From contig NZ_BOPA01000028.1 of NCBI RefSeq assembly GCF_016863515.1, positions 1 to 64,000 of the forward strand: DNA of 64,000 nt, written 5' to 3'. Positions 32,987-41,118 of the stretch are shown here, piece by piece (positions within the stretch are counted from its first letter, which is position 1; each line of letters opens with the position of its first letter). This DNA is from Micromonospora gifhornensis (lineage in GTDB: Bacteria > Actinomycetota > Actinomycetes > Mycobacteriales > Micromonosporaceae). The notes beneath the pieces were generated by a model. That model had not been told where the DNA came from. It was given only the letters and a program-made list of their open reading frames with translations, and did not search any database. The translations under genes and the position numbers were made by a program.

Positions 32987-34984
32987 TCAGATTGTCGTGC
33001 TCCTCCCGGCACCCGCCGGCACCCGCGCCGGTCGGACGAACCAGGCCAGCACCACACTTGCCACGAAAAGCACCAACAGGTAGATACCGAGTGTAGCCAG
33101 ACCAGTACTCGCAATTCCGGCTATCGCCGCCACCGCCAGCAGCACCGACCGCCCCTCCCAGCCGAGGGTCGCCGGGTGCAGCGGCGGTGCCGGTTGCCGC
33201 TTCTCCAGCCGGGCCACCAGGTCGTAGTGGTGCAGGGTCAGCACGAAGACGTACCCGAAGATCAGCCAGGCGGGCGCCTGACCGATCACCCCGACGGCGA
33301 TGGCAAACAGGTACTCACCGGCCCGTAGCGCCGCCGGCACCAGCCAGTCCAGCGGCCCGTTGTGCGCCGCACCGGCACCGCCGGCCGCGAGCAGCAACCC
33401 CACCAACGCGAGCAGCACGGTCCATCTCGGGTACGCCTCGCCGTAGCCCCAGGTGGCCAGCAGCACGAGAATCGTCGGCAACACGGCCAGCAGCGCCAGC
33501 ACCAACGGTCCCGGCCGGCGGGCCACCGGGAACCGGGCGGCCAGCGGGCCGTCGTCGCGGTGCAGGGTGGCGTCGAGCGTGTCCAGCACCGGCACCCACA
33601 TCCACCGGGCCCGCAGCGTACGCAGCGCCCCGGTGTACGCGAACGCCAGCACACCCCAGGTCAGTACCGTCAGCAGCGCGATCCGCTGGTTGAACAGTGC
33701 CGCGGCCAGCGCGATCAGCGCCCACCGTTCCCCGATCGGGAAGACCACCGTGCGCTTGAGCCAGTACGACAGCGAACCGGTGTCGGCCTGCACCTTGGTG
33801 GACGCGGCGTTGAGCCGGTCACCGATGCCGCCACCGCCGGTGCCGACCGCCTTCGGCCGGCGGGCCGCCTCGTCGTGCAGCACGCCGTACCACGCGTCGG
33901 TCATGTGTCGTACGGTCTGCAACGTCATCGCGGCGATCGCCAGAGCCCACCCGTACCGGACTCCGGCCGCCGTGGCGCCCCACCCGAGGCCGGCGTAGAC
34001 CACGTACTCCTTGGCCCGGTCGGCCATGGTGTCCAGCCAGCCGCCCCAGGCGCTGAAGTTGCGGGTGTAGCGGGCCAACTGGCCGTCCACGCAGTCCAGC
34101 ACGAACCCGAGATAGAGCAGCACCCCGCCGGTGACCAGGGCGAGCCGGCCGCCGCTGGCGAACAACGCCGCCGCGGCCACCGCGAACGCCACCGACAGCA
34201 TCGTCACCCCGGTCGGGCTCAACCCCAACCGGGCCGCCGCCTTGGTGACGTACGGGGACCAGGTGCTGACGAAGTACGTGGTGAAGAAGTCGTCCTTCTC
34301 CTTGACCGACAGCCGCAACTCGGCCCGGTCCTCGTCCACCTCGGCAACCTCGGCCCGCGCCCCGGACAGCCCGCTCTCGTCGTCGACCCGGTGCGCCACA
34401 AGCAGGCGTACCCGCTGGGCGAAGACCAGCACACCCTGGGCCGTGAGCCCGGTGAAGACCTGGTCCACGGCGGGCCCCGGCGGCTCGACGCGCGGACCGC
34501 CACCGTCCCCGTGCCCGGCGGCCACGTCGGCCAGCCGGCCGGTGGCGGCGGCCCGGGCCGCGGCCACCAGCGCCGGCAGGTCGTCCCGGCCGACCCGCAC
34601 CGCGCCACCGAAGATGCCGGTGGCTTCGCCGTCGAGCCGGTGCGCCGGCCCCGCGTCGACCACCTGGCCGCGCTCCTCGCGGACCGTCGTGCGGCCACCG
34701 GCGGGCGGGTCGGTGAGCACCAACGCCACCGTCGGCCCGACCGGGCTGGTCACCAGATGCCGCAGTACGGCGGTGTGCGCGACCAGGTCGGCACCGCTGA
34801 CCACCACCGGGCCCGTCGACCCGCCAGCCAGGTCGGCCAACTCGTCAAGGTCGGCCGCGAACCGCACGTCGGTGACGCCGGCCGCCCGCCACTGTGCGGC
34901 AAGCCGGTCGACAAGCGCCGTATCATCGCCCGCCGGCAGGCTCGCGGCCGGCGAGCCGGCGGCGAGCACGATCGCGAGCGTCAC
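32987..34984 (-). CDS. CDP-alcohol phosphatidyltransferase with degenerate nucleotidyltransferase-like N-domain
   Basis: A 665-residue protein. The N-terminal roughly 230 residues resemble a sugar-phosphate nucleotidyltransferase (LAIVLAAG start, LVDRLAAQWRAAGVTDV), but the GxGxR nucleotide loop after LAAG is missing. The middle holds the complete CDP-alcohol transferase motif D300-G301-x2-A304-R305-x8-G314-x3-D318-x3-D322. About 300 further residues form several membrane helices resembling DUF5941 proteins. It would join a CDP-activated alcohol to another alcohol at the membrane. Start GTG 34984 overlaps the ATPase gene by 4 bases (GTGA). Confidence 0.88.
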   Translation of the reverse strand: MTLAIVLAAGSPAASLPAGDDTALVDRLAAQWRAAGVTDVRFAADLDELADLAGGSTGPVVVSGADLVAHTAVLRHLVTSPVGPTVALVLTDPPAGGRTTVREERGQVVDAGPAHRLDGEATGIFGGAVRVGRDDLPALVAAARAAATGRLADVAAGHGDGGGPRVEPPGPAVDQVFTGLTAQGVLVFAQRVRLLVAHRVDDESGLSGARAEVAEVDEDRAELRLSVKEKDDFFTTYFVSTWSPYVTKAAARLGLSPTGVTMLSVAFAVAAAALFASGGRLALVTGGVLLYLGFVLDCVDGQLARYTRNFSAWGGWLDTMADRAKEYVVYAGLGWGATAAGVRYGWALAIAAMTLQTVRHMTDAWYGVLHDEAARRPKAVGTGGGGIGDRLNAASTKVQADTGSLSYWLKRTVVFPIGERWALIALAAALFNQRIALLTVLTWGVLAFAYTGALRTLRARWMWVPVLDTLDATLHRDDGPLAARFPVARRPGPLVLALLAVLPTILVLLATWGYGEAYPRWTVLLALVGLLLAAGGAGAAHNGPLDWLVPAALRAGEYLFAIAVGVIGQAPAWLIFGYVFVLTLHHYDLVARLEKRQPAPPLHPATLGWEGRSVLLAVAAIAGIASTGLATLGIYLLVLFVASVVLAWFVRPARVPAGAGRSTTI

Positions 34985-35727
34985 CGGGGAACCGCGTCGT
35001 GGTACGCGGCCAGCGCCTCGGCGATCGTGCCGTCCACGCTCAGCCGGCCCGCGTCGAGGAAGAGTCCTCGACGGCAGAACCGGGTCAGGTCCTTTTCGTT
35101 GTGTGACACCAGCACCAGAGTGCGCCCCTCCCCGAGCAGACGATCGATTGTCGTGTAGCACTTCGCGCGGAACTCGGCGTCCCCGACCGCCGTCACCTCG
35201 TCCATCAGCAGGATCGGGTGCGGCAGGTGGGAGATGATGGCGAAACCCAGCCGGACCTTCATTCCGGACGAGTAGTGCCGCACCGACGTGTCGATGGCCC
35301 GTTCCACCTGCTCACCGGCGAACGAGACGATCTCGTCGAAGTGCCGTTTCAGGTAGCCCGACGACAGCCCGTGCAGCCCGCCCACCAGGTACAGGTTCTC
35401 CCGCCCGGTGAGGTCGTTGGAGAAGCCGGCGGAGAGTTCCAGCAGCGGCGCGACGTCGCCGGAAACCCTGATCCGCCCCTCGTCGGGAATCAGCACCCCG
35501 GCGATCAGCCGCAGCAGGGTGCTCTTGCCGGTGCCGTTGCGGCCGATCACGCCGACGGTCTCGCCGGGCGCGATCGAGAAGGTCAGGTCGCGTAGCGGCC
35601 AGAACTGGCCGTCGCTCGCGCTGCGCCGACCCCGGTGGATGAGCAGCTCCCGCAGCCGCAGCTGCCGCCGACGGTTGCGGACGAACCGGATGCCGAGACC
35701 CTCCGCCTCGATGATCGATTCGCCCAT
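34981..35727 (-). CDS. teichoic acid/polysaccharide export ABC ATPase (TagH/Wzt-like)
   Basis: A 248-residue ATPase of the polymer-export class. Walker A GRNGTGKST, signature RHYSSGMKVRLGFA and Walker B ILLMDEVTAVGDAEF are complete; SSGM in place of LSGGQ is characteristic of TagH, Wzt and RfbB proteins. The N-terminal VRNRRRQLRLRELLIHRGRR insert before the core is also typical. There is no C-terminal polymer-recognition domain. Start ATG 35727 overlaps the permease stop by 1 base. Confidence 0.93.
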   Translation of the reverse strand: MGESIIEAEGLGIRFVRNRRRQLRLRELLIHRGRRSASDGQFWPLRDLTFSIAPGETVGVIGRNGTGKSTLLRLIAGVLIPDEGRIRVSGDVAPLLELSAGFSNDLTGRENLYLVGGLHGLSSGYLKRHFDEIVSFAGEQVERAIDTSVRHYSSGMKVRLGFAIISHLPHPILLMDEVTAVGDAEFRAKCYTTIDRLLGEGRTLVLVSHNEKDLTRFCRRGLFLDAGRLSVDGTIAEALAAYHDAVPR

Positions 35728-36554
35728 CAGAGTTCCTTGAGCACGGCGGGTTCGAGCCGACGGAACGACCACCAGCCGGCGACGAGCAGCAGCAGACTGA
35801 TGCCGACGGTGGTGGCCAGCATCCGGGCTGACGGGAACTCGTCCGGGTACCACACCGAGTGGTGCAGTTGGAAGATGCCGACCAGCGGGTTGAGTTCGTA
35901 GCCCAGCTTGAGCCAGCCCGGCAGGCCGGAGCCCTGGACCAGGCTCAGCGGATAGATGATCGGGCTGGCGTAGAACAGCACCCGGATGACCAGCCGCATG
36001 AACCGCTCCACATCGCGCATCAGCACGTTCCACGCGGACAGCAGCAACGCCACCCCGATCAGCAGGGTGGCCTGCACCAGCACCGCCAACGGCAGGGCCA
36101 GCAGCGACCAACCCGGATGGATCTTGCCGTCGGCGGCGTACCAGATCGCGATGCCGGCCAGAATCGGCAGGCCGGCGGCGTACTCGGCGAACCGACCGAC
36201 CACCCGGCCGATCGGAAACACCTGCCGAGGCACGTTCATCGTGGTGATCAGCCGGGACTGGCCGGTCAACGCGTTGGTCGCCTCGCTCAACGCCGAGCTG
36301 GTCCACATCCAGGCGAAGATCCCAGTGATCAAAAACAGCGGGTACGACCCGGCGGCCTCGCCCAGGTGTCGGTTGGTGTCCCGGGAGTACAGCACGCCGA
36401 AGACGAACCAGTAGATCGCGCCCATCCCCAGCGGCTCGATCAACGACCAGAAGTAGCCAAGCACCGACTGCTGGTACTTGACCGCGAGATCACGCCGGAC
36501 CAGGATGCGCAGCGAGTTGCGGTGCGACCACAACGCCCCCACGCCAGAGGTCAC
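35727..36554 (-). CDS. ABC-2 type polymer export permease (TagG/Wzm-like)
   Basis: A 275-residue permease with six predicted helices. The cytoplasmic N-terminus NSLRILVRRDLAVKYQQSVLGYFWSLIEPL is the hallmark of TagG/Wzm proteins, and GYELNPLVGIFQLHHSVWYPDEFP lies before the last helices. With the following ATPase it would flip a lipid-linked teichoic-acid-like polymer across the membrane. First gene of the operon; GTG 36554. The 59-base gap to the serine dehydratase stop holds no clear hairpin. Confidence 0.92.
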   Translation of the reverse strand: MTSGVGALWSHRNSLRILVRRDLAVKYQQSVLGYFWSLIEPLGMGAIYWFVFGVLYSRDTNRHLGEAAGSYPLFLITGIFAWMWTSSALSEATNALTGQSRLITTMNVPRQVFPIGRVVGRFAEYAAGLPILAGIAIWYAADGKIHPGWSLLALPLAVLVQATLLIGVALLLSAWNVLMRDVERFMRLVIRVLFYASPIIYPLSLVQGSGLPGWLKLGYELNPLVGIFQLHHSVWYPDEFPSARMLATTVGISLLLLVAGWWSFRRLEPAVLKEL

Positions 36555-36613
36555 CGTCGTTCTCCCGCCTACTGAACGGACGACAGGTTAGCAGTCGATG
36601 AAACTTCGTCCGT

Positions 36614-38041
36614 TCAGCACTCGATCACGTTTACCGCGAGACCGCCGCGCGCCGTCTCCTTGTACTTGACCTTCATGTCGGCGCCGGTCTCCCGCATGGT
36701 CTTGATGACCTTGTCGAGCGATACGGCGTGCACCCCGTCACCGCGCAGGGCCAGCCGGGCAGCGGTGATCGCCTTGATGCTAGCCACCGCATTACGTTCG
36801 ATGCACGGTATCTGCACCAGGCCGCCCACCGGGTCGCAGGTCAACCCGAGATTGTGTTCCATGCCGATCTCCGCGGCGTTCTCCACCTGCGCCGGCGTAC
36901 CACCCAACGCCTCGGCCAACCCGGCGGCAGCCATCGAGCAGGCCGAGCCGACCTCGCCCTGGCAGCCCACCTCCGCGCCGGAGATCGAGGCATTCTCCTT
37001 GAACAACACCCCGATCGCGCCGGCCGCGAGCAGGAACCGCACCACCCCGTCGGTGCTGGCCCCCGGCACGAACCGCGTGTAGTAGTGCAGCACCGCCGGA
37101 ATGATCCCCGCCGCGCCGTTGGTCGGCGCGGTCACCACCCGCCCACCAGCCGCGTTCTCCTCGTTGACCGCCAAGGCGAACAGGGTCACCCAGTCCATCA
37201 CGTACAGCGGATCGACTGCCCGCACCGTCACCCCCGCCTGCGGGGTTGCTGGACCCTCGGCGACTGGCTGCCCGGTGGCGGCGTCTGCTTCCAGGCTGCG
37301 GCGTAGTTCGGCGGCGCGACGGCGGACCTTCAACCCGCCCGGCAGCGTGCCGTCGCGAGTGCAGCCACGCTCGACGCATTCCTGCATCACCCGCCAGATG
37401 TCCAACAGCCCGGCCCGCACATCCGCCTCGGACCGCCAGGACAACTCGTTGGCGAGCATCACCTCGCTGATGGACAGCCCGGTCGAGGCGGTCACGTCGA
37501 GCAGTTGCGCTCCGGTGACGAAGGGATGGCGGACCTCGGTGCTGTCCGGCTTGATCCGGTCGGCACCCGCCGCCGCCTCGTCGACGACGAACCCACCACC
37601 AACCGAATAGTAGGTGCGCGTCCTGACCTCTGTTCCGCTCCCGTCGTACGCCGAAAAGATCATCCCGTTCGGGTGATACGGCAGTGACCGGCGACGATGC
37701 AGCAGAAGATCCCGATCCGGGTCGAAGTCGCTCTCGTGCGTGCCGAGCAGCGCCAGCCGCCGCTGCGCCCGAATCTCCGTCACACGAGTGTCGACGGTGT
37801 CGGTGTCCACCGTCTCCGGCACCTCACCGGCCAGGCCGAGCAGGACCGCCCGGTCGCTGCCGTGGCCGTGCCCGGTGGCGCCGAGCGACCCGAACAGCTC
37901 GGCCCGTACCCGACTCACCTCGCTGAGCCGACCATCGGCCTTGAGCCCGTGAACGAACGTACGCGCCGCCCGCATCGGCCCCACCGTGTGCGAGCTGGAC
38001 GGCCCGATGCCCACACTGAACAGATCGAACACACTGATCAT
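36614..38041 (-). CDS. sdaA: L-serine ammonia-lyase (single-chain iron-sulfur type)
   Basis: A 475-residue L-serine dehydratase converting serine to pyruvate and ammonia with a [4Fe-4S] cluster. The N-terminal beta domain is [25 protein letters not shown]; the C-terminal alpha domain has [36 protein letters not shown] and [20 protein letters not shown], containing the cluster cysteines. Start ATG 38041 has GAGAGG at a good distance; the GTG two codons earlier is too close to it. The divergent upstream region holds one of the composite hairpin elements. Confidence 0.95.
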   Translation of the reverse strand: MISVFDLFSVGIGPSSSHTVGPMRAARTFVHGLKADGRLSEVSRVRAELFGSLGATGHGHGSDRAVLLGLAGEVPETVDTDTVDTRVTEIRAQRRLALLGTHESDFDPDRDLLLHRRRSLPYHPNGMIFSAYDGSGTEVRTRTYYSVGGGFVVDEAAAGADRIKPDSTEVRHPFVTGAQLLDVTASTGLSISEVMLANELSWRSEADVRAGLLDIWRVMQECVERGCTRDGTLPGGLKVRRRAAELRRSLEADAATGQPVAEGPATPQAGVTVRAVDPLYVMDWVTLFALAVNEENAAGGRVVTAPTNGAAGIIPAVLHYYTRFVPGASTDGVVRFLLAAGAIGVLFKENASISGAEVGCQGEVGSACSMAAAGLAEALGGTPAQVENAAEIGMEHNLGLTCDPVGGLVQIPCIERNAVASIKAITAARLALRGDGVHAVSLDKVIKTMRETGADMKVKYKETARGGLAVNVIEC

Positions 38042-38238
38042 GCCCACACCTCTCGCCCTGCGCCGGGATCACCGGTCAACAGACGATGAAGATCGTCACC
38101 GCCCTCGTTCCCAAGGCCGGCCGCCAGCGCCCCGATACGGACGCCCAACCCACCGACCCTAACCCCCACCCACCCAGCCTCCCTCCCCTCACCCTCACAC
38201 CCCACACGCAGCGGGCGGCCACAGGCGGGGACCTTCCC

Positions 38239-38314
38239 CGTCGATCTTGCACTTCTGGTCGCCGATTCCACCCGCTACACCCCTTATGCCCCGACCAGAA
38301 CTCCATGATCGACG
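38239..38314. repeat. 23-bp hairpin inside a C-rich/G-rich composite element
   Basis: Arms 38239-38261 and 38292-38314 match at 20 of 23 positions with a 30-base loop. The arm contains GATCTTGCACTTCTGGTC. In the 475-base gene-free region 38042-38516, the stretch before it is C-rich and the stretch after it G-rich. It lies between the divergent sdaA and PspC genes. Beyond this and a ribosome binding site (GAGGGGAA, about 38500) I see nothing else there. Confidence 0.88.
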
Positions 38315-38516
38315 AGCAGGGGTGGGGAGCGCGGGGTGCGGGGAGAGGCGTGCTGGGAGGGGGGCGCGGGTAGGGGTGGGGATAGGGAGGAGGGCGCGGG
38401 TATGTACCTACGGGTGGGCTGGGGAAGGTTCGTTCTGGGGACGGAGGGCGGGGGCAGGTCCTGGCCCTAGCGTTGATGCCAAGAGCGGCGGATCGCCGCA
38501 GAGGGGAACTACCACG

Positions 38517-38723
38517 ATGAGTCGCAAGCTTGTTCGGCCCCGGCAGGGGCGCATGTTCGCCGGTGTCTGCGCCGGCCTGGCCCAGCGTTTCGGCATGTCG
38601 GCCGGGATGGTCCGGCTGCTGTTCCTGCTGTCGCTACTGCTGCCCGGCACCCAGGTGATCATCTACCTGGCACTGTGGATCATCATGCCCAACGAAGACC
38701 GCTACCTGGCAACCGCCCGCTGA
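38517..38723 (+). CDS. minimal PspC-domain membrane protein
   Basis: A 68-residue protein that is just one PspC domain: RPRQGRMFAGVCAGLAQRFGMSAGMVRLLFLLSLLLPGTQVIIYLALWIIMPNED. One or two helices insert in the membrane. In other bacteria PspC senses envelope stress together with PspA or PspB; no such partner is adjacent. Start ATG 38517 with GAGGGGAA upstream. Confidence 0.93.
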   Translation: MSRKLVRPRQGRMFAGVCAGLAQRFGMSAGMVRLLFLLSLLLPGTQVIIYLALWIIMPNEDRYLATAR

Positions 38724-38751
38724 CCTCCCCCACGCCGGGCTCTCGCCCCCG

Positions 38752-38880
38752 AGGCGCCCACCCGCAGGGTGCCCACCCGCGAGGCACCCACCCGCAGGGC
38801 ACGAACACGCGGAGCACGAACACGCGGAGCACGAACACGCGGGGCAGGAACACGCGGGGGCACGAACACGCGGGGCACGA
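38752..38880. repeat. two adjoining families of 15-base tandem repeats
   Basis: Three units of GGCGCCCACCCGCAG type (38752-38796) are followed by five units of GCACGAACACGCGGA type (38799-38874, one unit 16 bases). Because 15 is divisible by three, all frames stay open across it, giving meaningless repetitive peptides. It sits just downstream of the PspC gene in the 311-base gap 38724-39034. Confidence 0.9.
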
Positions 38881-38912
38881 GCAACTTCGGGGAAAGTGCC
38901 GCCAAACGGGGA

Positions 38913-38949
38913 CCGGAGGCAACAACTTCCCCGGAGTTGCTGCCTCCGG
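38913..38949. terminator. hairpin downstream of the DUF4230 gene
   Basis: CCGGAGGCAACAACTT (38913-38928) pairs with GAGTTGCTGCCTCCGG (38934-38949), 14 of 16 positions, around a short loop. Two further GTTGCTGCC copies follow at about 38959 and 38984. It lies 86 bases past the DUF4230 stop, between convergent genes, so a terminator is plausible. Confidence 0.55.
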
Positions 38950-39034
38950 TTCCCCGACGTTGCTGCCAACAACTTCCCCCGACGTTGCTGCCTCCGGCCG
39001 GATGAGTCGGGCGGTGGGGCAGCGGGTCAGGGGG

Positions 39035-39778
39035 TCAGGGGGCCACGTAGGTGACGGTGACGTGCTCGAAGCCGAGGGAACCGAGCAGGCCCACCAGCAT
39101 CTTGCGGGTGTTCTCCTCGGCCCGGGCAGCCAACCCGCTGTCCCGCGCCGCGGCGGTGATCCGGTCCTCGGCGAGCTGGTAGACCTGCTGCTGCCGGTTC
39201 GGGTCACCGCCGATCAGGTCACCGACCCGGTTGAGCAGGCCCCGCTCCTCCGCGAAGACGTAGCTCTTGTCCAGGTCGAGGTTGGTCTTGGCGAGTTGCG
39301 GCGCGGGCAGCTTGATCTCGACGGACTTGCCGTCGGCCGACTGCACGATCGCCCCCTCGGTGAGGGTGCCGAAGTCGACGTACGCCTCGACGCTGCCCGC
39401 TCCGACGAAGAGCGTGCGCTGGTTGAGCAGCCAGTCCGGCACGTTTCGGCGGTCGTTCTGAAGGTCGACGACGACCTGGAAGTTGCCCTCGGCGGCCACG
39501 TAACGGCTGAGATCCTGCATCGACTCCAGCAGCGCCGGCTGACTGCGGTCGGTCTGCTCCTTGCTGAAGGGATTGCGGAACTCGGGCAGGATCCCGGTGG
39601 TCTGCACGCCGAGCAGCACCACCACGGCGAGCGCCGCCGCGCCGAGCACCCAGAGCAGTGCCCGTGCGGCACCGCCGCTCGACGGCGGCGGGGGCGGAAC
39701 ATCGGACCGGTCGTCCGGGTGCAGGTCAGAGTCGGGGAACCTGCTGGTGGGCTCGTTGATGTCGCCGTCGCGTGCCAT
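39035..39778 (-). CDS. DUF4230 membrane-anchored protein
   Basis: A 247-residue protein. A cytoplasmic acidic/Pro-rich N-terminus (about 35 residues) is followed by one transmembrane helix (ALLWVLGAAALAVVVLLGVQTTG) and an external domain matching DUF4230: LQDLSRY-like start (MQDLSRYVAAEGNFQVVVDLQND), NQRTLFVGAGSVEAYVDFG, SVEIKLPAPQLAKTNLDLDKSYVFAEERGLLNRVGD, AEENTRKMLVGLLGSLGFEHVTVTY. Its function is unknown. ATG 39778 is preferred over GTG 39787. Confidence 0.85.
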   Translation of the reverse strand: MARDGDINEPTSRFPDSDLHPDDRSDVPPPPPSSGGAARALLWVLGAAALAVVVLLGVQTTGILPEFRNPFSKEQTDRSQPALLESMQDLSRYVAAEGNFQVVVDLQNDRRNVPDWLLNQRTLFVGAGSVEAYVDFGTLTEGAIVQSADGKSVEIKLPAPQLAKTNLDLDKSYVFAEERGLLNRVGDLIGGDPNRQQQVYQLAEDRITAAARDSGLAARAEENTRKMLVGLLGSLGFEHVTVTYVAP

Positions 39779-39922
39779 CGCCCTCACCGTCCTTGTCAGA
39801 CGCGTTGTCTGTGATGACGGTAAGCCCCCCGTACGACAGCCGCTCGCCGAGTCACCCGATCGCGTGTCTGCGCAGGTCAGGCCGCATGAATGACAGCTGC
39901 CCGACGCTGGGAGACCGACGGG

Positions 39923-40228
39923 TCACTCCACCGCTTCGGCCAGCACGAACACCCGGGCGTGGATCTGGTTGCGCTGTTGCAGCGCGGCGCGCAGCGCGCG
40001 GTGCAGGCCGTCCTCCAGGTAGAGACCACCGTTCCACTGCACCACGTGCGGGAACAGGTCACCGTAGAAGGTCGAGTCCTCGGCGAGGAGCTTGTCCAGC
40101 GCCAACTCGCGCTTGGTGGTGATGAGCTGGTCGAGACGCAGCGGGCGAGGTGGGATCTCGGCCCATTGCTTGAGTGTCAGGTTGTGTTCCGGGTAGGGAC
40201 GCCCGTCCCGGACCGCTCTGAAGATCAC
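39923..40228 (-). CDS. conserved actinobacterial hypothetical protein, ParB-like signature
   Basis: A soluble protein of about 101 residues that I know only as a conserved actinobacterial hypothetical. It reads IFRAVRDGRPYPEHNLTLKQWAEIPPRPLRLDQLITTKRELALDKLL, then FYGDLFPHVVQWNGGLYLEDGLHRALRAALQQRNQIHARVFVL. The DGLHRALRAAL stretch, after paired Ile/Leu strands, resembles the GxHR motif of ParB/Srx-fold nucleotide-binding domains. Start GTG 40228 with GGGGAGGGGAG upstream; upstream sequence is Arg-rich and not protein-like. A role in DNA binding or nucleotide hydrolysis would be speculation. Confidence 0.75.
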   Translation of the reverse strand: MIFRAVRDGRPYPEHNLTLKQWAEIPPRPLRLDQLITTKRELALDKLLAEDSTFYGDLFPHVVQWNGGLYLEDGLHRALRAALQQRNQIHARVFVLAEAVE

Positions 40229-40417
40229 GACGGCACGCTCCCCTCCCCCTGCCCGGGTCGTACCACGACGCCGACGCGGGTCGCGGCACGGTGCCGCGAC
40301 CCGCGGCGCCGATGTCGGTGCCAGCGTAGCGGCCCCCCGCACTTCACGTTCTGCTCCCTGGTGCCAGTTTCGCTACCGGTAGTCCGGTTCCCAACAGGAC
40401 GAAACCACCCGTACGGG

Positions 40418-41020
40418 TCAGCTCCACCGTCCGCGGCGGACCACTTCGTCCACCGGACGACGACCTCGACGCAGTGAGGGTGACCGATGGTCGGGTGCGC
40501 GATAACCGACAGTGACAGCCCCGATCGGGTGGTACTCCTCCGGCACACCGAACGCCTCCCGGTAGGGCTCCAGCCGCTGCGGCGGAATCCCGAAGAAGCA
40601 GGAACCCAGTCCCTCGTCGACCGCCGTCAGCATCATCAGCAGAGCGGCGAACCCGGTGTCGATGTACCAGTAGGGCACCGGCCAGCGGTCCGTCGAGCGG
40701 TCCGCCCAGCCCTTGTCCGCTTCCGCGTACCGATCGAGGTAGACCGAGCGGTTGGCGTGCGGCACCACGATCAGCGGAGCGCGGCGCATCCCGGCCAGCC
40801 AGCGGCCCGTACCGCCGTCCTCCGGGGTGGTGGCCGCCCAGAACCGCTCGCGGTCCGCCGGCTCCTCCAGCACCAGGAATCCCCAGCCCTGGGAGAACCC
40901 GGCGGACGGGGCCCGCACGGCGTGGTCCAGCAACCGGTCCACGACTTCCGGCGGGACCGGGCGGTCCGGGTCGTAGTTACGCACCATCCGGCGTCGCCGG
41001 ACGACGTCCGCGAACTCCAC
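40418..41020 (-). CDS. nitroreductase family flavoprotein
   Basis: A 200-residue FMN-dependent nitroreductase-like oxidoreductase. Visible landmarks are the FMN phosphate site RRRRMVRNYDPDRPVPPEVVDRLLDHAVRAPSAGFSQGWGFLV and the second FMN segment EGLGSCFFGIPPQ. WPVPYWYIDTGFAALLMMLTAVDEG is the dimer helix. The natural substrate is unknown. Start GTG 41020 with GAGGAG upstream. A 19-base tandem repeat precedes it. Confidence 0.9.
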   Translation of the reverse strand: MEFADVVRRRRMVRNYDPDRPVPPEVVDRLLDHAVRAPSAGFSQGWGFLVLEEPADRERFWAATTPEDGGTGRWLAGMRRAPLIVVPHANRSVYLDRYAEADKGWADRSTDRWPVPYWYIDTGFAALLMMLTAVDEGLGSCFFGIPPQRLEPYREAFGVPEEYHPIGAVTVGYRAPDHRSPSLRRGRRPVDEVVRRGRWS

Positions 41021-41051
41021 CTGTCTCTCCTCGATGCTGGGCCGGGCCGAC

Positions 41052-41115
41052 CGACGTCGGGACGGCCGGTCGACGTCGGGACGGCCGGTCGACGTCGGGA
41101 CGGCCGGTCGACGTC
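41052..41115. repeat. 19-base tandem repeat, about 3.4 copies
   Basis: Three perfect copies of CGACGTCGGGACGGCCGGT (41052-41108) and 7 more bases fill the gap between the aldose epimerase stop and the nitroreductase start. Each unit has the palindromes GACGTC and CCGG. It would be transcribed in the nitroreductase leader. Confidence 0.95.
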
Positions 41116-41118
41116 CGT

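Noticed and set aside
38752-38880. Possible CRISPR array or repeat protein
   Set aside because: Units are contiguous 15-mers without spacers and no cas genes are near; peptides in all frames are artefacts of the period.
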